From the NCBI RefSeq assembly GCF_019249295.1, contig NZ_JAESDH010000007.1, positions 124,001 to 188,000 of the forward strand: DNA of 64,000 nucleotides. The letters run 5' to 3'. Within the stretch, counting starts at the first letter, position 1. Every line of letters starts with the position of its first letter. The translations under genes and the position numbers were made by a program. The stretch is from Alteromonas antoniana. Lineage in GTDB: Bacteria > Pseudomonadota > Gammaproteobacteria > Enterobacterales > Alteromonadaceae. Below, one piece after another: positions 29,862 through 38,734 of this stretch. The notes under the pieces are model-generated. The model did no database searches. It was given only the letters and a program-made list of their open reading frames with translations, and was not told where the DNA came from.

Positions 29862-31271
29862 ATGAAACCAGTTATCCTCGCAGGCGGCTCAGGAAGTCGT
29901 CTCTGGCCAAAATCCCGCGCCGCACTCCCCAAGCAGTTTTTATCCCTGACGTCAGAACAAACCATGCTTCAGGAAACGCTGTCGCGCCTTAACGGCACCG
30001 GAGCACAAAAGCCGGTATTAATTTGCAATGAAGCGCACCGGTTTCTGGTTGCTGAGCAATTACGACAACTGGGTACTGAGCATGGCGGTATTATGCTGGA
30101 ACCTGTCGGGCGCAATACGGCACCGGCGATTGCGCTGGCGGCCCTGCATGCCACGAAAGATGGTCAGGACCCTGTACTTCTAGTTTTGGCGGCAGATCAT
30201 CTGATTAAACAATTGCCTGAGTTTCATGGTGCAATTGAGAAAGCTCAGGCTCTGGCTGAAGCGGGCAACCTGGTAACTTTTGGTATTGTGCCAAACGAGC
30301 CGCATACCGGGTACGGTTATATCCAGTCTGGTGATGAGCTGGACGGCGGGTTTGCAGTAAAAGAGTTTGTTGAAAAGCCTGACATGGAAACGGCGAAGAC
30401 CTATGTTGATTCCGGAAATTACTTCTGGAACAGCGGCATGTTTATGTTCAAGGCCAGTCGTTACCTGGAAGAGCTGAGTAAGTTCAATCCCGATATTCTT
30501 AATGTGTGCAAAAAAGCCATAGATTCTGAATCTCACGACCTTGATTTCATCCGCGTCGATGCTGACATTTTTGCTACCTGCCCGGATGACTCTATCGATT
30601 ATGCCGTTATGGAGAAAACGCAAGCGGCTGCGATGGTTCCACTGGATGCAGGCTGGTCTGATGTGGGCAGCTGGACGTCGTTGTGGGATACCGCAGAGAA
30701 TAAAGATGAGAACGGCAATGTGGTTGTGGGTGATGCCATCCTTGAAGGAGTGCACAACAGCTACATTAATGCAGAGGAGCGCCTGATATCGGTGATCGGC
30801 CTTGATGATGTGGTTGTGGTTGAGACTAAAGATGCAGTCATGGTAGCCCACAAAGACAAGGTGCAGGATATCAAGAAGGTCGTCGGTACGTTAAAAGCGG
30901 AAAAGCGGCCTGAGTTCGAATTTCACCGGGAAGTCTTCCGCCCGTGGGGCAGTTACGACTCCATCGACAATGGGAAGCGTTTCCAGGTTAAGCGGATCTC
31001 CGTTAAACCGGGTGAAAAGCTCTCAGTACAGATGCATCATCACCGCGCAGAACACTGGATCGTGGTGTCAGGTACGGCCAATGTGACAATCGGTGAGAAA
31101 ACACAACTGGTCACAGAGAATGAGTCGGTTTACATTCCTATCGGCGATGTACACGCGCTGGAAAACCCCGGCAAAATTCCGCTGGAATTGATTGAAGTGC
31201 AGTCGGGAGCCTACCTTGGAGAAGACGACATTGTGCGTTTTTCTGACCGCTATGGCCGTACAGCCAAGTAA
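29862..31271 (+). CDS. manC: mannose-1-phosphate guanylyltransferase / mannose-6-phosphate isomerase
   Basis: Bifunctional enzyme (469 residues) that makes GDP-mannose for surface polysaccharide. The N-terminal nucleotidyltransferase opens with the pyrophosphorylase signature [20 protein letters not shown]. Later motifs are [21 protein letters not shown] and GYGYIQSG. The C-terminal cupin-type isomerase domain has [17 protein letters not shown]. It is followed 21 bp later by the phosphomannomutase gene, the usual manC-manB pair. No glycosyltransferase genes are nearby, so the polysaccharide served is not visible. Confidence 0.96.
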   Translation: MKPVILAGGSGSRLWPKSRAALPKQFLSLTSEQTMLQETLSRLNGTGAQKPVLICNEAHRFLVAEQLRQLGTEHGGIMLEPVGRNTAPAIALAALHATKDGQDPVLLVLAADHLIKQLPEFHGAIEKAQALAEAGNLVTFGIVPNEPHTGYGYIQSGDELDGGFAVKEFVEKPDMETAKTYVDSGNYFWNSGMFMFKASRYLEELSKFNPDILNVCKKAIDSESHDLDFIRVDADIFATCPDDSIDYAVMEKTQAAAMVPLDAGWSDVGSWTSLWDTAENKDENGNVVVGDAILEGVHNSYINAEERLISVIGLDDVVVVETKDAVMVAHKDKVQDIKKVVGTLKAEKRPEFEFHREVFRPWGSYDSIDNGKRFQVKRISVKPGEKLSVQMHHHRAEHWIVVSGTANVTIGEKTQLVTENESVYIPIGDVHALENPGKIPLELIEVQSGAYLGEDDIVRFSDRYGRTAK

Positions 31272-31292
31272 CCGCCTGGAGTGATTACCATA

Positions 31293-32753
31293 ATGGGAAC
31301 ACCTATTACCTGTTTCAAAGCTTACGACATTCGCGGCGAACTTAATTCCCAGTTGAATGAAGAGGTTGCATATCGAATCGGCTACGCTTTTGCCGAAGAA
31401 CTGAGCGCGAAGACAGTGGTTGTCGGCGGTGACGTTCGCCTGACATCGGCACCATTAAAACTGGCCCTTTCTGCCGGGTTAATCGATGGTGGCGCTGAGG
31501 TCGTTGATATCGGCATGGCTGGTACGGAAGAGATTTACTTCGCCACCAAGCACCTTGGCGTTGATGGTGGTATCGAAGTAACGGCCAGCCATAATCCAAT
31601 TAATTATAACGGCATGAAGCTGGTTAAGGCGCAATCGGTCCCCATCAGCGGCGACACCGGCCTTAATGCAATCAAATCACGTGCTGAATCTCTCGATGAT
31701 GCGAAGGTTAATGAGCGTCTTGGGTTCTACACCAATCACGTTGATATCGATCCGGACGCGTTTTTTGATGGCAAATCGCACATTCTGGAAGCACGACTAC
31801 ATGACACGGGAAGCTATAAAAGCGCCACGTGTATGGATGCGTATGTTGAACATATTCTCTCTTATGTGAATCTTGATAACTTCACACCACTGACGATTGT
31901 TGCCAATGCCGGAAACGGTGCGGCGGGCAAGGCGCTGGACGCGATTGATTCTGCATTCAGAAAGAATAATGTGCCGGTTGACTTTGTGAAAGTGCATCAT
32001 CAGCCCGATGGTACGTTCCCCAATGGGATCCCGAATCCATTGTTGCCAGAAAATCGGGCCGATACTGCGCAGGCTGTTAAGGACAATGCCGCAGATTTCG
32101 GTATCGCGTGGGATGGCGATTTTGATCGCTGCTTCTTATTTGATGCCGAAGGTAACTTTATTGAAGGTTACTATATTGTTGGGTTGCTGGCAGAAGCGTT
32201 TCTGGATAAAAACAGTGACTCAAAAATCATCTATGATCCACGCGTTTATTGGAATACCGAAGATATCGTAAACAACGCGGGTGGCGAGCCCATTAAGTGC
32301 AAAACCGGCCATGCTTTTATTAAGGAGCGGATGCGCAAGGAAGATGCCGTCTACGGCGGCGAGATGAGCGCACACCACTATTTTCGCGATTTCGCGTACT
32401 GTGACTCAGGTATGATCCCATGGCTACTGATTGCAGAGCTGATTTGTACGAAGAAGCAGTCGCTGGCGTCGATGGTCAAGGAGCGGATCGCCGCGTTTCC
32501 CTCTTCCGGAGAAATCAACAGTAAGCTTAAGGATGCAGATGCCGCGCTTCAACGCGTACTTGATAAGTATGAAGCGGATGCGCAGGTTATCGATAAGACT
32601 GATGGCTTAGGGCTTGAGTTCGGTAACTGGCGCTTTAATCTGAGAAAGTCCAATACCGAGCCTGTGATCCGGCTTAATGTCGAGTCGAAAGGTGATATTC
32701 CTCTGATGGAAGAAAAAACAGCGGAATTACTTGCCGTGATTAGAGACGAATAA
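31293..32753 (+). CDS. manB: phosphomannomutase (ManB/CpsG type)
   Basis: Interconverts mannose-6-phosphate and mannose-1-phosphate, the substrate of ManC. The 486-residue protein has the phosphoserine loop [13 protein letters not shown], the metal-binding loop DGDFDRCF, the sugar-binding loop GEMSAHHYF, and the phosphate-binding [12 protein letters not shown] near the C terminus. The ATG at 31293 is chosen; a GTG at 31281 overlaps the GGAG ribosome site. A strong terminator follows. Confidence 0.96.
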   Translation: MGTPITCFKAYDIRGELNSQLNEEVAYRIGYAFAEELSAKTVVVGGDVRLTSAPLKLALSAGLIDGGAEVVDIGMAGTEEIYFATKHLGVDGGIEVTASHNPINYNGMKLVKAQSVPISGDTGLNAIKSRAESLDDAKVNERLGFYTNHVDIDPDAFFDGKSHILEARLHDTGSYKSATCMDAYVEHILSYVNLDNFTPLTIVANAGNGAAGKALDAIDSAFRKNNVPVDFVKVHHQPDGTFPNGIPNPLLPENRADTAQAVKDNAADFGIAWDGDFDRCFLFDAEGNFIEGYYIVGLLAEAFLDKNSDSKIIYDPRVYWNTEDIVNNAGGEPIKCKTGHAFIKERMRKEDAVYGGEMSAHHYFRDFAYCDSGMIPWLLIAELICTKKQSLASMVKERIAAFPSSGEINSKLKDADAALQRVLDKYEADAQVIDKTDGLGLEFGNWRFNLRKSNTEPVIRLNVESKGDIPLMEEKTAELLAVIRDE

Positions 32754-32773
32754 TCATTTGCGAATACGAACGT

Positions 32774-32799
32774 AAAAAGCGCCTGAAGGCGCTTTTTTG
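32774..32799 (+). terminator. terminator after manB
   Basis: A 10-bp stem (32774-32783 with 32788-32797), TGAA tetraloop and T run make a strong intrinsic terminator for the manC-manB unit. Confidence 0.9.
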
Positions 32800-32893
32800 C
32801 TTTTATAAATCGTTTGCGGTTTCAGCCGCGCTCCAGGTCGGTAACTCCACAATGCAGTCAGCGCTGAAATAGGCTCGCTGAATAAGATCCCGC

Positions 32894-33316
32894 TCAGGTC
32901 AATAGCACTATCATCGCCGCGTGACAAATTACGACTACCGTTGTGAGGGCCATTCTGACGGTGGTGTAAGCTACGACAATTTTTTGTGGCAGCGTTAGCG
33001 TAAATTTATCGTAGAAAAGTATCGCGATATAAGATACCGATAACACACCGAGCACCTTCACATCTCCGCTGAACACCAGGCAAAGCCAGCCAATAATGGT
33101 AGGAAGCATAGCAATGTATAACTGATGATTGGTACGGTTGTGCTGAAGCGCATCCAGCCAGTGGACACCACCAAAAAACGATAACAATACCGCCGAATAC
33201 TGGGTGAAATACCTGGCGCTTTCACTTAACGATAACATGTCGGTGATAACGAAAAGTGGCATGGCAATGAACGGGATTAGGCCTGCAATACCCAGAAACA
33301 CTGCAGAGTAGGGCAT
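32894..33316 (-). CDS. DUF3429 family membrane protein
   Basis: A 140-residue inner-membrane protein with four predicted helices (about residues 5-27, 38-55, 66-96 and 112-137). The conserved SFFGGVHWLDAL in the second helix region is typical of DUF3429. Its function is unknown. It lies downstream of gltA on the same strand. Its ribosome site (AAGGAGAA) directly follows the T tract of the gltA terminator, so it may be read by leak-through from gltA. Confidence 0.82.
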   Translation of the reverse strand: MPYSAVFLGIAGLIPFIAMPLFVITDMLSLSESARYFTQYSAVLLSFFGGVHWLDALQHNRTNHQLYIAMLPTIIGWLCLVFSGDVKVLGVLSVSYIAILFYDKFTLTLPQKIVVAYTTVRMALTTVVVICHAAMIVLLT

Positions 33317-33328
33317 GAAGTTCTCCTT

Positions 33329-33357
33329 AAAAAAATAGCGCCGTTGGGCGCTATTTT
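33329..33357 (-). terminator. terminator after gltA
   Basis: On the minus strand an 11-bp stem (33357-33347 with 33342-33332), CAAC loop and T tract lie 26 nt after the gltA stop. Confidence 0.85.
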
Positions 33358-33382
33358 GTGACGTAATGACTAATACGATGTG

Positions 33383-34660
33383 TTACTTAATCGGATTATA
33401 TTTACGTTTACTGTGACCAGTATAAAGCTGACGTGGACGACCAATTTTTTGTTTTGGATCGCTCATCATTTCATGCCAGTGTGAAATCCAGCCAACAGTA
33501 CGAGACAGGGCAAAGATACACGTAAACATGTTAGTTGGGATACCTATCGCTTTCAGCACAATTCCTGAGTAGAAATCTACATTAGGGAATAGTTTCTTCT
33601 CAGCGAAGTAAGGGTCTTCAAGTGCAATGCGCTCAAGCTCCATCGCCACATCCAGTAACGGATCCTGCACATTCAGCTCTTTCAGAACTTCATGGCAGCT
33701 CTCACGCATTACGGTTGCGCGCGGGTCATAGTTTTTATAAACACGGTGACCGAAGCCCATCAGGCGGAAAGGATCGTTTTTATCTTTTGCCCTGTCAATG
33801 AACTCAGGAATTCGGTCTACACTACCGATTTCTTCCAGCATGTTCAGGCATGCTTCGTTTGCACCGCCGTGCGCAGGACCCCAGAGTGACGCAACACCAG
33901 CTGCGATACACGCATATGGGTTAGCGCCTGAAGAGCCAGCAAGACGCACTGTAGACGTTGATGCATTTTGCTCATGGTCGGCGTGAAGGGTAAAGATACG
34001 ATCCATTGCACGCTCGACCGCCGGGCTGATTTGATATTCTTCAGCAGGGACTGAGAACATCATATTCAGGAAGTTGGCGGCATAGCTCAAATCATTGCGC
34101 GGATATACAAATGGCTGACCAATGTTGTACTTGTAGCACATTGCTACCAGCGTTGGCATTTTCGCTATCAGACGGTGCGCACTGCGTACACGCTCGTCTG
34201 GATTAGAAACATCCAAATCGCTGTGATAAAACGATGACATCGCGCCAACAGTGCCGCAAAGCATAGCCATTGGGTGAGCGTCATTTCTGAAACCATGGAA
34301 AAACATGTTGATTTGTTCATGCAACATGGTGTGACGAGTTATCGTCGATTTAAATTGTTCGTACTCATCTTTTGAAGGTGCGTCACCGTGCAATAGCATG
34401 TGGCACACTTCCAGGTACTCTGCGTCTCTGGCCAGTTCCTCAATTGGGAAACCGCGGTGTAAAAGCACACCATTAGCGCCATCGATATAGGTGATTGCTG
34501 ATTCGCAAGATCCTGTCGCCATAAACCCTGGGTCATAGGTGAAATAACCGTTAGCGCCCAAAGGACGTACGTCGATTACGTCTTGACCTTCTGTTCCGGA
34601 CAAAATAGGAAGTTCAATTTCCTTGTCGCCCGCTTTAAGAATGGCTTTCTGATCTGCCAT
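33383..34660 (-). CDS. gltA: citrate synthase, type II
   Basis: Condenses acetyl-CoA with oxaloacetate to citrate, the entry step of the TCA cycle. The 425-residue protein matches the hexameric, NADH-regulated gram-negative type. The active-site His and Asp are in [28 protein letters not shown] and [11 protein letters not shown] good AGGAG site lies 9 nt before the ATG. It is divergent from sdhC, as in E. coli, sharing a long intergenic region with it. Confidence 0.98.
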   Translation of the reverse strand: MADQKAILKAGDKEIELPILSGTEGQDVIDVRPLGANGYFTYDPGFMATGSCESAITYIDGANGVLLHRGFPIEELARDAEYLEVCHMLLHGDAPSKDEYEQFKSTITRHTMLHEQINMFFHGFRNDAHPMAMLCGTVGAMSSFYHSDLDVSNPDERVRSAHRLIAKMPTLVAMCYKYNIGQPFVYPRNDLSYAANFLNMMFSVPAEEYQISPAVERAMDRIFTLHADHEQNASTSTVRLAGSSGANPYACIAAGVASLWGPAHGGANEACLNMLEEIGSVDRIPEFIDRAKDKNDPFRLMGFGHRVYKNYDPRATVMRESCHEVLKELNVQDPLLDVAMELERIALEDPYFAEKKLFPNVDFYSGIVLKAIGIPTNMFTCIFALSRTVGWISHWHEMMSDPKQKIGRPRQLYTGHSKRKYNPIK

Positions 34661-35349
34661 AAAATGCTCTCCTCAGAATGGTTCTGTTTGCAGCGAAATC
34701 AGGGGAAATTCCCCGACTCGTTGGGAAAAGTGGCGTATTTGTACTTTATTATGCACTAACAAGTCAATTTAAATGCATATATGGATGATAAATATTCCAG
34801 ATTGTTAATAATGATACTCTCCACAATTCAACCTGGATAATGTGCCACAAATCACAAATTTATTCATGCGATTGAGCGTATTCACCAGCCGTTAAGCCGG
34901 TGAATTTTCACACTTCTTGTTAAGTCGCACTTAATTTAATCAAAATTTGGGTGGTGTTTGTCCACTCACATTAAATGAGCGTAATTTATCAATCTTTTCG
35001 ATAGTTATGTACGTAAGGGACTGATAAACTGATGCGCCGTTTTATACTGCAGCGTTATCAACTTTCGATCAATTTTAGCGCGTTATTTGGGCACTAGCCG
35101 ACTTATGTCTATAGTCTAAGACTAAAGTCCTAATAAGGCACAAAAAATTGTAATTATACTATGCGCTGGATATACTCAGCCGTACTTGAAATCCGGAATA
35201 TTTATTCTGTAAATCAAGTAATAAATAATTCACAAATTGTTAACAACTCAGTGGATGAGGCAATTAACAGGTAATAAACGAATCGACTCACACAGGACAT
35301 AAAAATTGTGAGAGGTTCATTATCCCTACGGATCAAACAGGCATACATT
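34661..35349. promoter_or_regulatory. 689-bp divergent control region between gltA and sdhC
   Basis: This A+T-rich region has no ORF that looks real. It contains a 13-nt palindrome GGGGAAATTCCCC (34702-34714) within the gltA leader and a 24-nt imperfect palindrome at 34881-34904 (TTCACC arms). Several GTTAA-type stretches, including TGTTAAC near 35238, resemble the direct-repeat half-sites of ArcA boxes, the redox regulator that controls these genes in E. coli; this link is inferred. A TTGACT hexamer about 100 nt upstream of gltA on its strand is a candidate -35 box. Confidence 0.5.
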
Positions 35350-35724
35350 GTGAAAAAGCAAAGACCAGTAAATTTAGAACTCAATACTATTAAATTTCCT
35401 CCTTCTGCTATTTCGTCAATTCTCCATCGGGTTACTGGTGTGGCAATGTTTTTTGCATTGCTGTTTGTTATCTGGGCTTGGGCGGTTTCTTTGTCATCAG
35501 CGGATGGCTTTGCGAGCGTGCAGTCTATGATGGACGGTATCATTGGAAAATTGGTCGCAATCGGCACAGCGTCAGCGCTGACCTATCACATGTTGGGCGG
35601 CATTCGCCATGGCATCATGGATATGGGTTATTGGGAAGAGCTTGAGTCAGGTAATTTAAGCGCGAAGATCGTTATCGGGCTTTGGATTGTACTGACCATC
35701 GTATTGGGAGTTGCATTATGGTAA
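35350..35724 (+). CDS. sdhC: succinate dehydrogenase cytochrome b556 subunit
   Basis: Membrane anchor of respiratory complex II (124 residues), holding haem b and part of the quinone site. It has three hydrophobic helices. SSILHRVTGVAMF contains the Ser and Arg of the quinone pocket, and TYHMLGGIRHGIMD contains the haem-ligand His. The GTG at 35350 gives the family N terminus KKQRPVNLEL; the frame opens at 35308 but the extra residues are not family-like. First gene of sdhCDAB; its stop overlaps sdhD. Confidence 0.94.
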   Translation: MKKQRPVNLELNTIKFPPSAISSILHRVTGVAMFFALLFVIWAWAVSLSSADGFASVQSMMDGIIGKLVAIGTASALTYHMLGGIRHGIMDMGYWEELESGNLSAKIVIGLWIVLTIVLGVALW

Positions 35725-36065
35725 CGAATCAAGCAAGCATTAAGCGTAACGGCGTTCAGGATTACGTTTCATTACGTGCAACCGCAGTCATCATTGCTGC
35801 ATTTTCGCTATTTATGGCGTGGTTCTTTATCACCACTGACAATATTACTTTTGCAGTGTGGCAAGATCTGTTTTCTGGTATCGCGATGAAAGTGTTCACG
35901 CTGGCAGCGTTGGTTGCCATCATGATTCACGTTCGCATTGGCCTTTGGCAGGTGTTAACCGACTACGTTAAATCAGCTGCCCTGCGCGGCGTGGTGCAAT
36001 ATGTGCTGAACATCATCGCATTTGTTTACGTTGCCGTTGGTCTGTTTGTATTGTGGGGAGTGTAA
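35718..36065 (+). CDS. sdhD: succinate dehydrogenase membrane anchor subunit SdhD
   Basis: Second anchor of complex II (115 residues) with three transmembrane helices. [14 protein letters not shown] contains the conserved His and the DY pair that bind haem and quinone. The ATG at 35718 overlaps the last codons of sdhC, and the stop is 1 bp before the sdhA ATG, showing tight translational coupling. Confidence 0.94.
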   Translation: MVTNQASIKRNGVQDYVSLRATAVIIAAFSLFMAWFFITTDNITFAVWQDLFSGIAMKVFTLAALVAIMIHVRIGLWQVLTDYVKSAALRGVVQYVLNIIAFVYVAVGLFVLWGV

Positions 36066-36066
36066 T

Positions 36067-37839
36067 ATGAGTTTACCCGTTCACGAGTTTGATGCCGTCG
36101 TTATTGGCGCCGGTGGTGCAGGTATGCGTGCTGCACTTCAGATTTCTCAATCTGGCAAATCCTGCGCACTATTATCAAAAGTATTTCCAACCCGATCGCA
36201 CACTGTGTCTGCCCAGGGCGGCATTACGGTAGCGCTGGGTAATTCTCATGAAGATAACTGGGAATGGCACATGTACGATACGGTCAAAGGCTCCGATTAT
36301 ATCGGTGACCAGGACGCTATCGAGTATATGTGTAAAACCGGCCCTGAAGCCATTATTGAAATGGAAAACATGGGCTTGCCATTCTCTCGTTTTGAAAATG
36401 GTAAGGTTTATCAGCGTCCTTTCGGTGGCCAGTCCAAGAATTTCGGTGGTGAACAAGCCGCACGAACAGCCGCCGCAGCCGACCGTACTGGTCACGCGTT
36501 ATTGCACCTGCTTTATCAGCAAAACGTCAAGAACAAGACAAAAGTTTTCAGCGAATGGTACGCACTGGATCTGGTGAAAAACCAGGATGGTGACGTTGTT
36601 GGCTGTACTGCCATCGACATTGAGACCGGCGAAGTGGTTTATTTCAAATCACGCGCAGTGGTTCTTGCCACAGGTGGTGCAGGGCGTATTTATGCGTCTA
36701 CCACTAACGCGCACATTAATACCGGTGACGGTGTAGGTATGGCCCTTCGCGCGGGCGTATCTGTGCAGGATATGGAAATGTGGCAGTTCCACCCAACAGG
36801 TATTGCCGGCGCGGGTACGCTGGTGACAGAAGGTTGCCGTGGTGAAGGTGGTTACCTGCTAAATAAAGATGGTGAACGCTTCATGGAGCGTTATGCACCG
36901 AACGCGAAAGACCTGGCAGGTCGTGACGTTGTTGCTCGCTCGATGATGACTGAAATTCGTGAAGGTCGCGGTTGTGATGGCCCATGGGGCACGCACATTA
37001 AACTGAAGCTGGATCACCTGGGTAAAGAAGTTCTCGAGTCACGCTTGCCTGGTATTCTTGAGTTGTCGCGTACCTTTGCACACGTCGACCCGGTTAAAGA
37101 GCCGATTCCGGTAATTCCTACCTGTCACTATATGATGGGTGGAATTCCAACCAACGTACATGGTCAGTGTTTGACTATTGATGAGAATGGCAAGGATACC
37201 GTGGTTAACGGCCTGTTCGCCTGTGGTGAAATTGCATGTGTATCAGTACACGGCGCGAACCGCCTGGGCGGAAACTCGCTGCTTGACCTGGTGGTATTTG
37301 GTCGTGCAACCGGTCTTCATCTTGGTGAAACCCTGGCAGAGATGGCACCGTCCCGAGATGCTTCTGAATCGGACATTGATGCCGCGATGTCGCGCTTTAA
37401 TCGCTGGGAAAATTCAGAAAAAGGCAAAGGCGAAGACCCTGTCCAAATCAAAAAAGACATGCAGGAATGTATGCAGCTTAACTTCTCTGTATTCCGCGAA
37501 GGTGACGCGATGGCTGAAGGCCTTGAACAACTTCGCGAAATTCGTGAACGTCTGAAGCATGCTCGCCTGGATGATAAGAGTTCAGATTTCAACACCCAAC
37601 GTATTGAGTGTCTGGAATTGGATAACCTTATGGAAACCGCGTACAGCACTGCAGTTGCAGCGAACTTCAGAACGGAAAGTCGTGGCGCGCACAGCCGCTT
37701 CGATTACCCGGACCGTGACGATGAAAACTGGTTATGTCATTCAGTGTATCGTCCGGAGTCTGAGTCTATGGTCAAACGTGAAGTCAATATGGCGCCGAAG
37801 TTGCGGGAAGCATTCCCACCGAAAGCGCGTTCATATTAA
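36067..37839 (+). CDS. sdhA: succinate dehydrogenase flavoprotein subunit
   Basis: Catalytic subunit (590 residues), which oxidises succinate to fumarate at a covalent FAD. The FAD motif [12 protein letters not shown] is at the N terminus, and [10 protein letters not shown] holds the His that links to FAD. The active-site stretches are [23 protein letters not shown] and [13 protein letters not shown]. The longer frame (36022) would run into sdhD; the ATG at 36067 is right. Confidence 0.98.
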   Translation: MSLPVHEFDAVVIGAGGAGMRAALQISQSGKSCALLSKVFPTRSHTVSAQGGITVALGNSHEDNWEWHMYDTVKGSDYIGDQDAIEYMCKTGPEAIIEMENMGLPFSRFENGKVYQRPFGGQSKNFGGEQAARTAAAADRTGHALLHLLYQQNVKNKTKVFSEWYALDLVKNQDGDVVGCTAIDIETGEVVYFKSRAVVLATGGAGRIYASTTNAHINTGDGVGMALRAGVSVQDMEMWQFHPTGIAGAGTLVTEGCRGEGGYLLNKDGERFMERYAPNAKDLAGRDVVARSMMTEIREGRGCDGPWGTHIKLKLDHLGKEVLESRLPGILELSRTFAHVDPVKEPIPVIPTCHYMMGGIPTNVHGQCLTIDENGKDTVVNGLFACGEIACVSVHGANRLGGNSLLDLVVFGRATGLHLGETLAEMAPSRDASESDIDAAMSRFNRWENSEKGKGEDPVQIKKDMQECMQLNFSVFREGDAMAEGLEQLREIRERLKHARLDDKSSDFNTQRIECLELDNLMETAYSTAVAANFRTESRGAHSRFDYPDRDDENWLCHSVYRPESESMVKREVNMAPKLREAFPPKARSY

Positions 37840-37853
37840 GAGAGGCAACGATC

Positions 37854-38564
37854 ATGAAATTAGAATTTTCAATTTATCGTTACAACCCTGAGGTTGATGA
37901 CGCGCCGTACATGCAGGACTACACGCTGGAAGTGGAAGAAGGTCGTGACATGATGGTTCTTGATGCGTTACTGGCGCTGAAAGAGCAGGATCCTACCTTG
38001 TCACTCCGCCGCTCTTGCCGTGAAGGTGTGTGTGGTTCTGATGGTGTTAACATGAACGGCAAAAATGGCCTGGCATGTATAACCCCATTATCCAGCCTGG
38101 GCAAGGGCAAAGTGGTTGTTCGCCCGTTACCGGGATTGCCAGTTGTACGCGACCTTGTCGTTGATATGACGCAATTCTATACCCAGTATGAAAAGGTGAA
38201 GCCGTTCCTGATTAACGATTCACAGGTGCCGCCTGCACGTGAACATTTGCAGTCGCCTGAAGAGCGTGCCAAGCTTGACGGACTTTACGAGTGTATTCTT
38301 TGCGCTTGCTGTTCAACATCATGTCCGTCGTTCTGGTGGAACCCGGACAAGTTTATTGGCCCGGCAGGTCTTCTGCATGCATATCGTTTCCTTATCGACA
38401 GTCGCGATACAGCAACCGAAGAGCGTCTGAACGATCTGGATGACGCATTCAGCGTATTCCGCTGCCACGGTATCATGAACTGCGTTAGCGTATGTCCTAA
38501 GGGACTTAACCCGACAAAAGCTATCGGCCAAATCAAGTCGATGCTTTTACAACGGGCTGTTTAG
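37854..38564 (+). CDS. sdhB: succinate dehydrogenase iron-sulfur subunit
   Basis: Electron-transfer subunit (236 residues) carrying three iron-sulfur clusters. The 2Fe-2S ligands are in SCREGVCGSDG. The 4Fe-4S and 3Fe-4S ligands are in CILCACCSTSCPS and CHGIMNCVSVCPKGLNP. It lies 14 bp after sdhA. A terminator lies 46 bp downstream, so sdhCDAB is probably mostly its own transcript. Confidence 0.98.
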   Translation: MKLEFSIYRYNPEVDDAPYMQDYTLEVEEGRDMMVLDALLALKEQDPTLSLRRSCREGVCGSDGVNMNGKNGLACITPLSSLGKGKVVVRPLPGLPVVRDLVVDMTQFYTQYEKVKPFLINDSQVPPAREHLQSPEERAKLDGLYECILCACCSTSCPSFWWNPDKFIGPAGLLHAYRFLIDSRDTATEERLNDLDDAFSVFRCHGIMNCVSVCPKGLNPTKAIGQIKSMLLQRAV

Positions 38565-38610
38565 TACTATATTTCTGTCAACTCACGAGTTACAGATAGC
38601 AATGCTCTAA

Positions 38611-38642
38611 ATGGCCATCCGCTCGGGATGGCTATTTTTTTG
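38611..38642 (+). terminator. terminator between sdhB and sucA
   Basis: GCCATCC (38614-38620) pairs with GGATGGC (38626-38632) around a 5-nt loop, followed by a T run. It would end or attenuate the sdh transcript before sucA. Confidence 0.8.
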
Positions 38643-38660
38643 TATATATCGGGAATAAGG

Positions 38661-38689
38661 TTGGTTAACGCGTATTTAGCCTTCATAAT
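38661..38689 (+). promoter_or_regulatory. candidate sucA promoter
   Basis: TTGGTT (38661-38666) and CATAAT (38684-38689) are 17 bp apart, just after the sdhB terminator and 45 bp before the sucA ATG. The spacing is ideal but the -35 match is partial. Confidence 0.45.
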
Positions 38690-38734
38690 ATGCCGGTATC
38701 TTTTGTTTTTTACAGAACGTAGCAAGGCACAATA

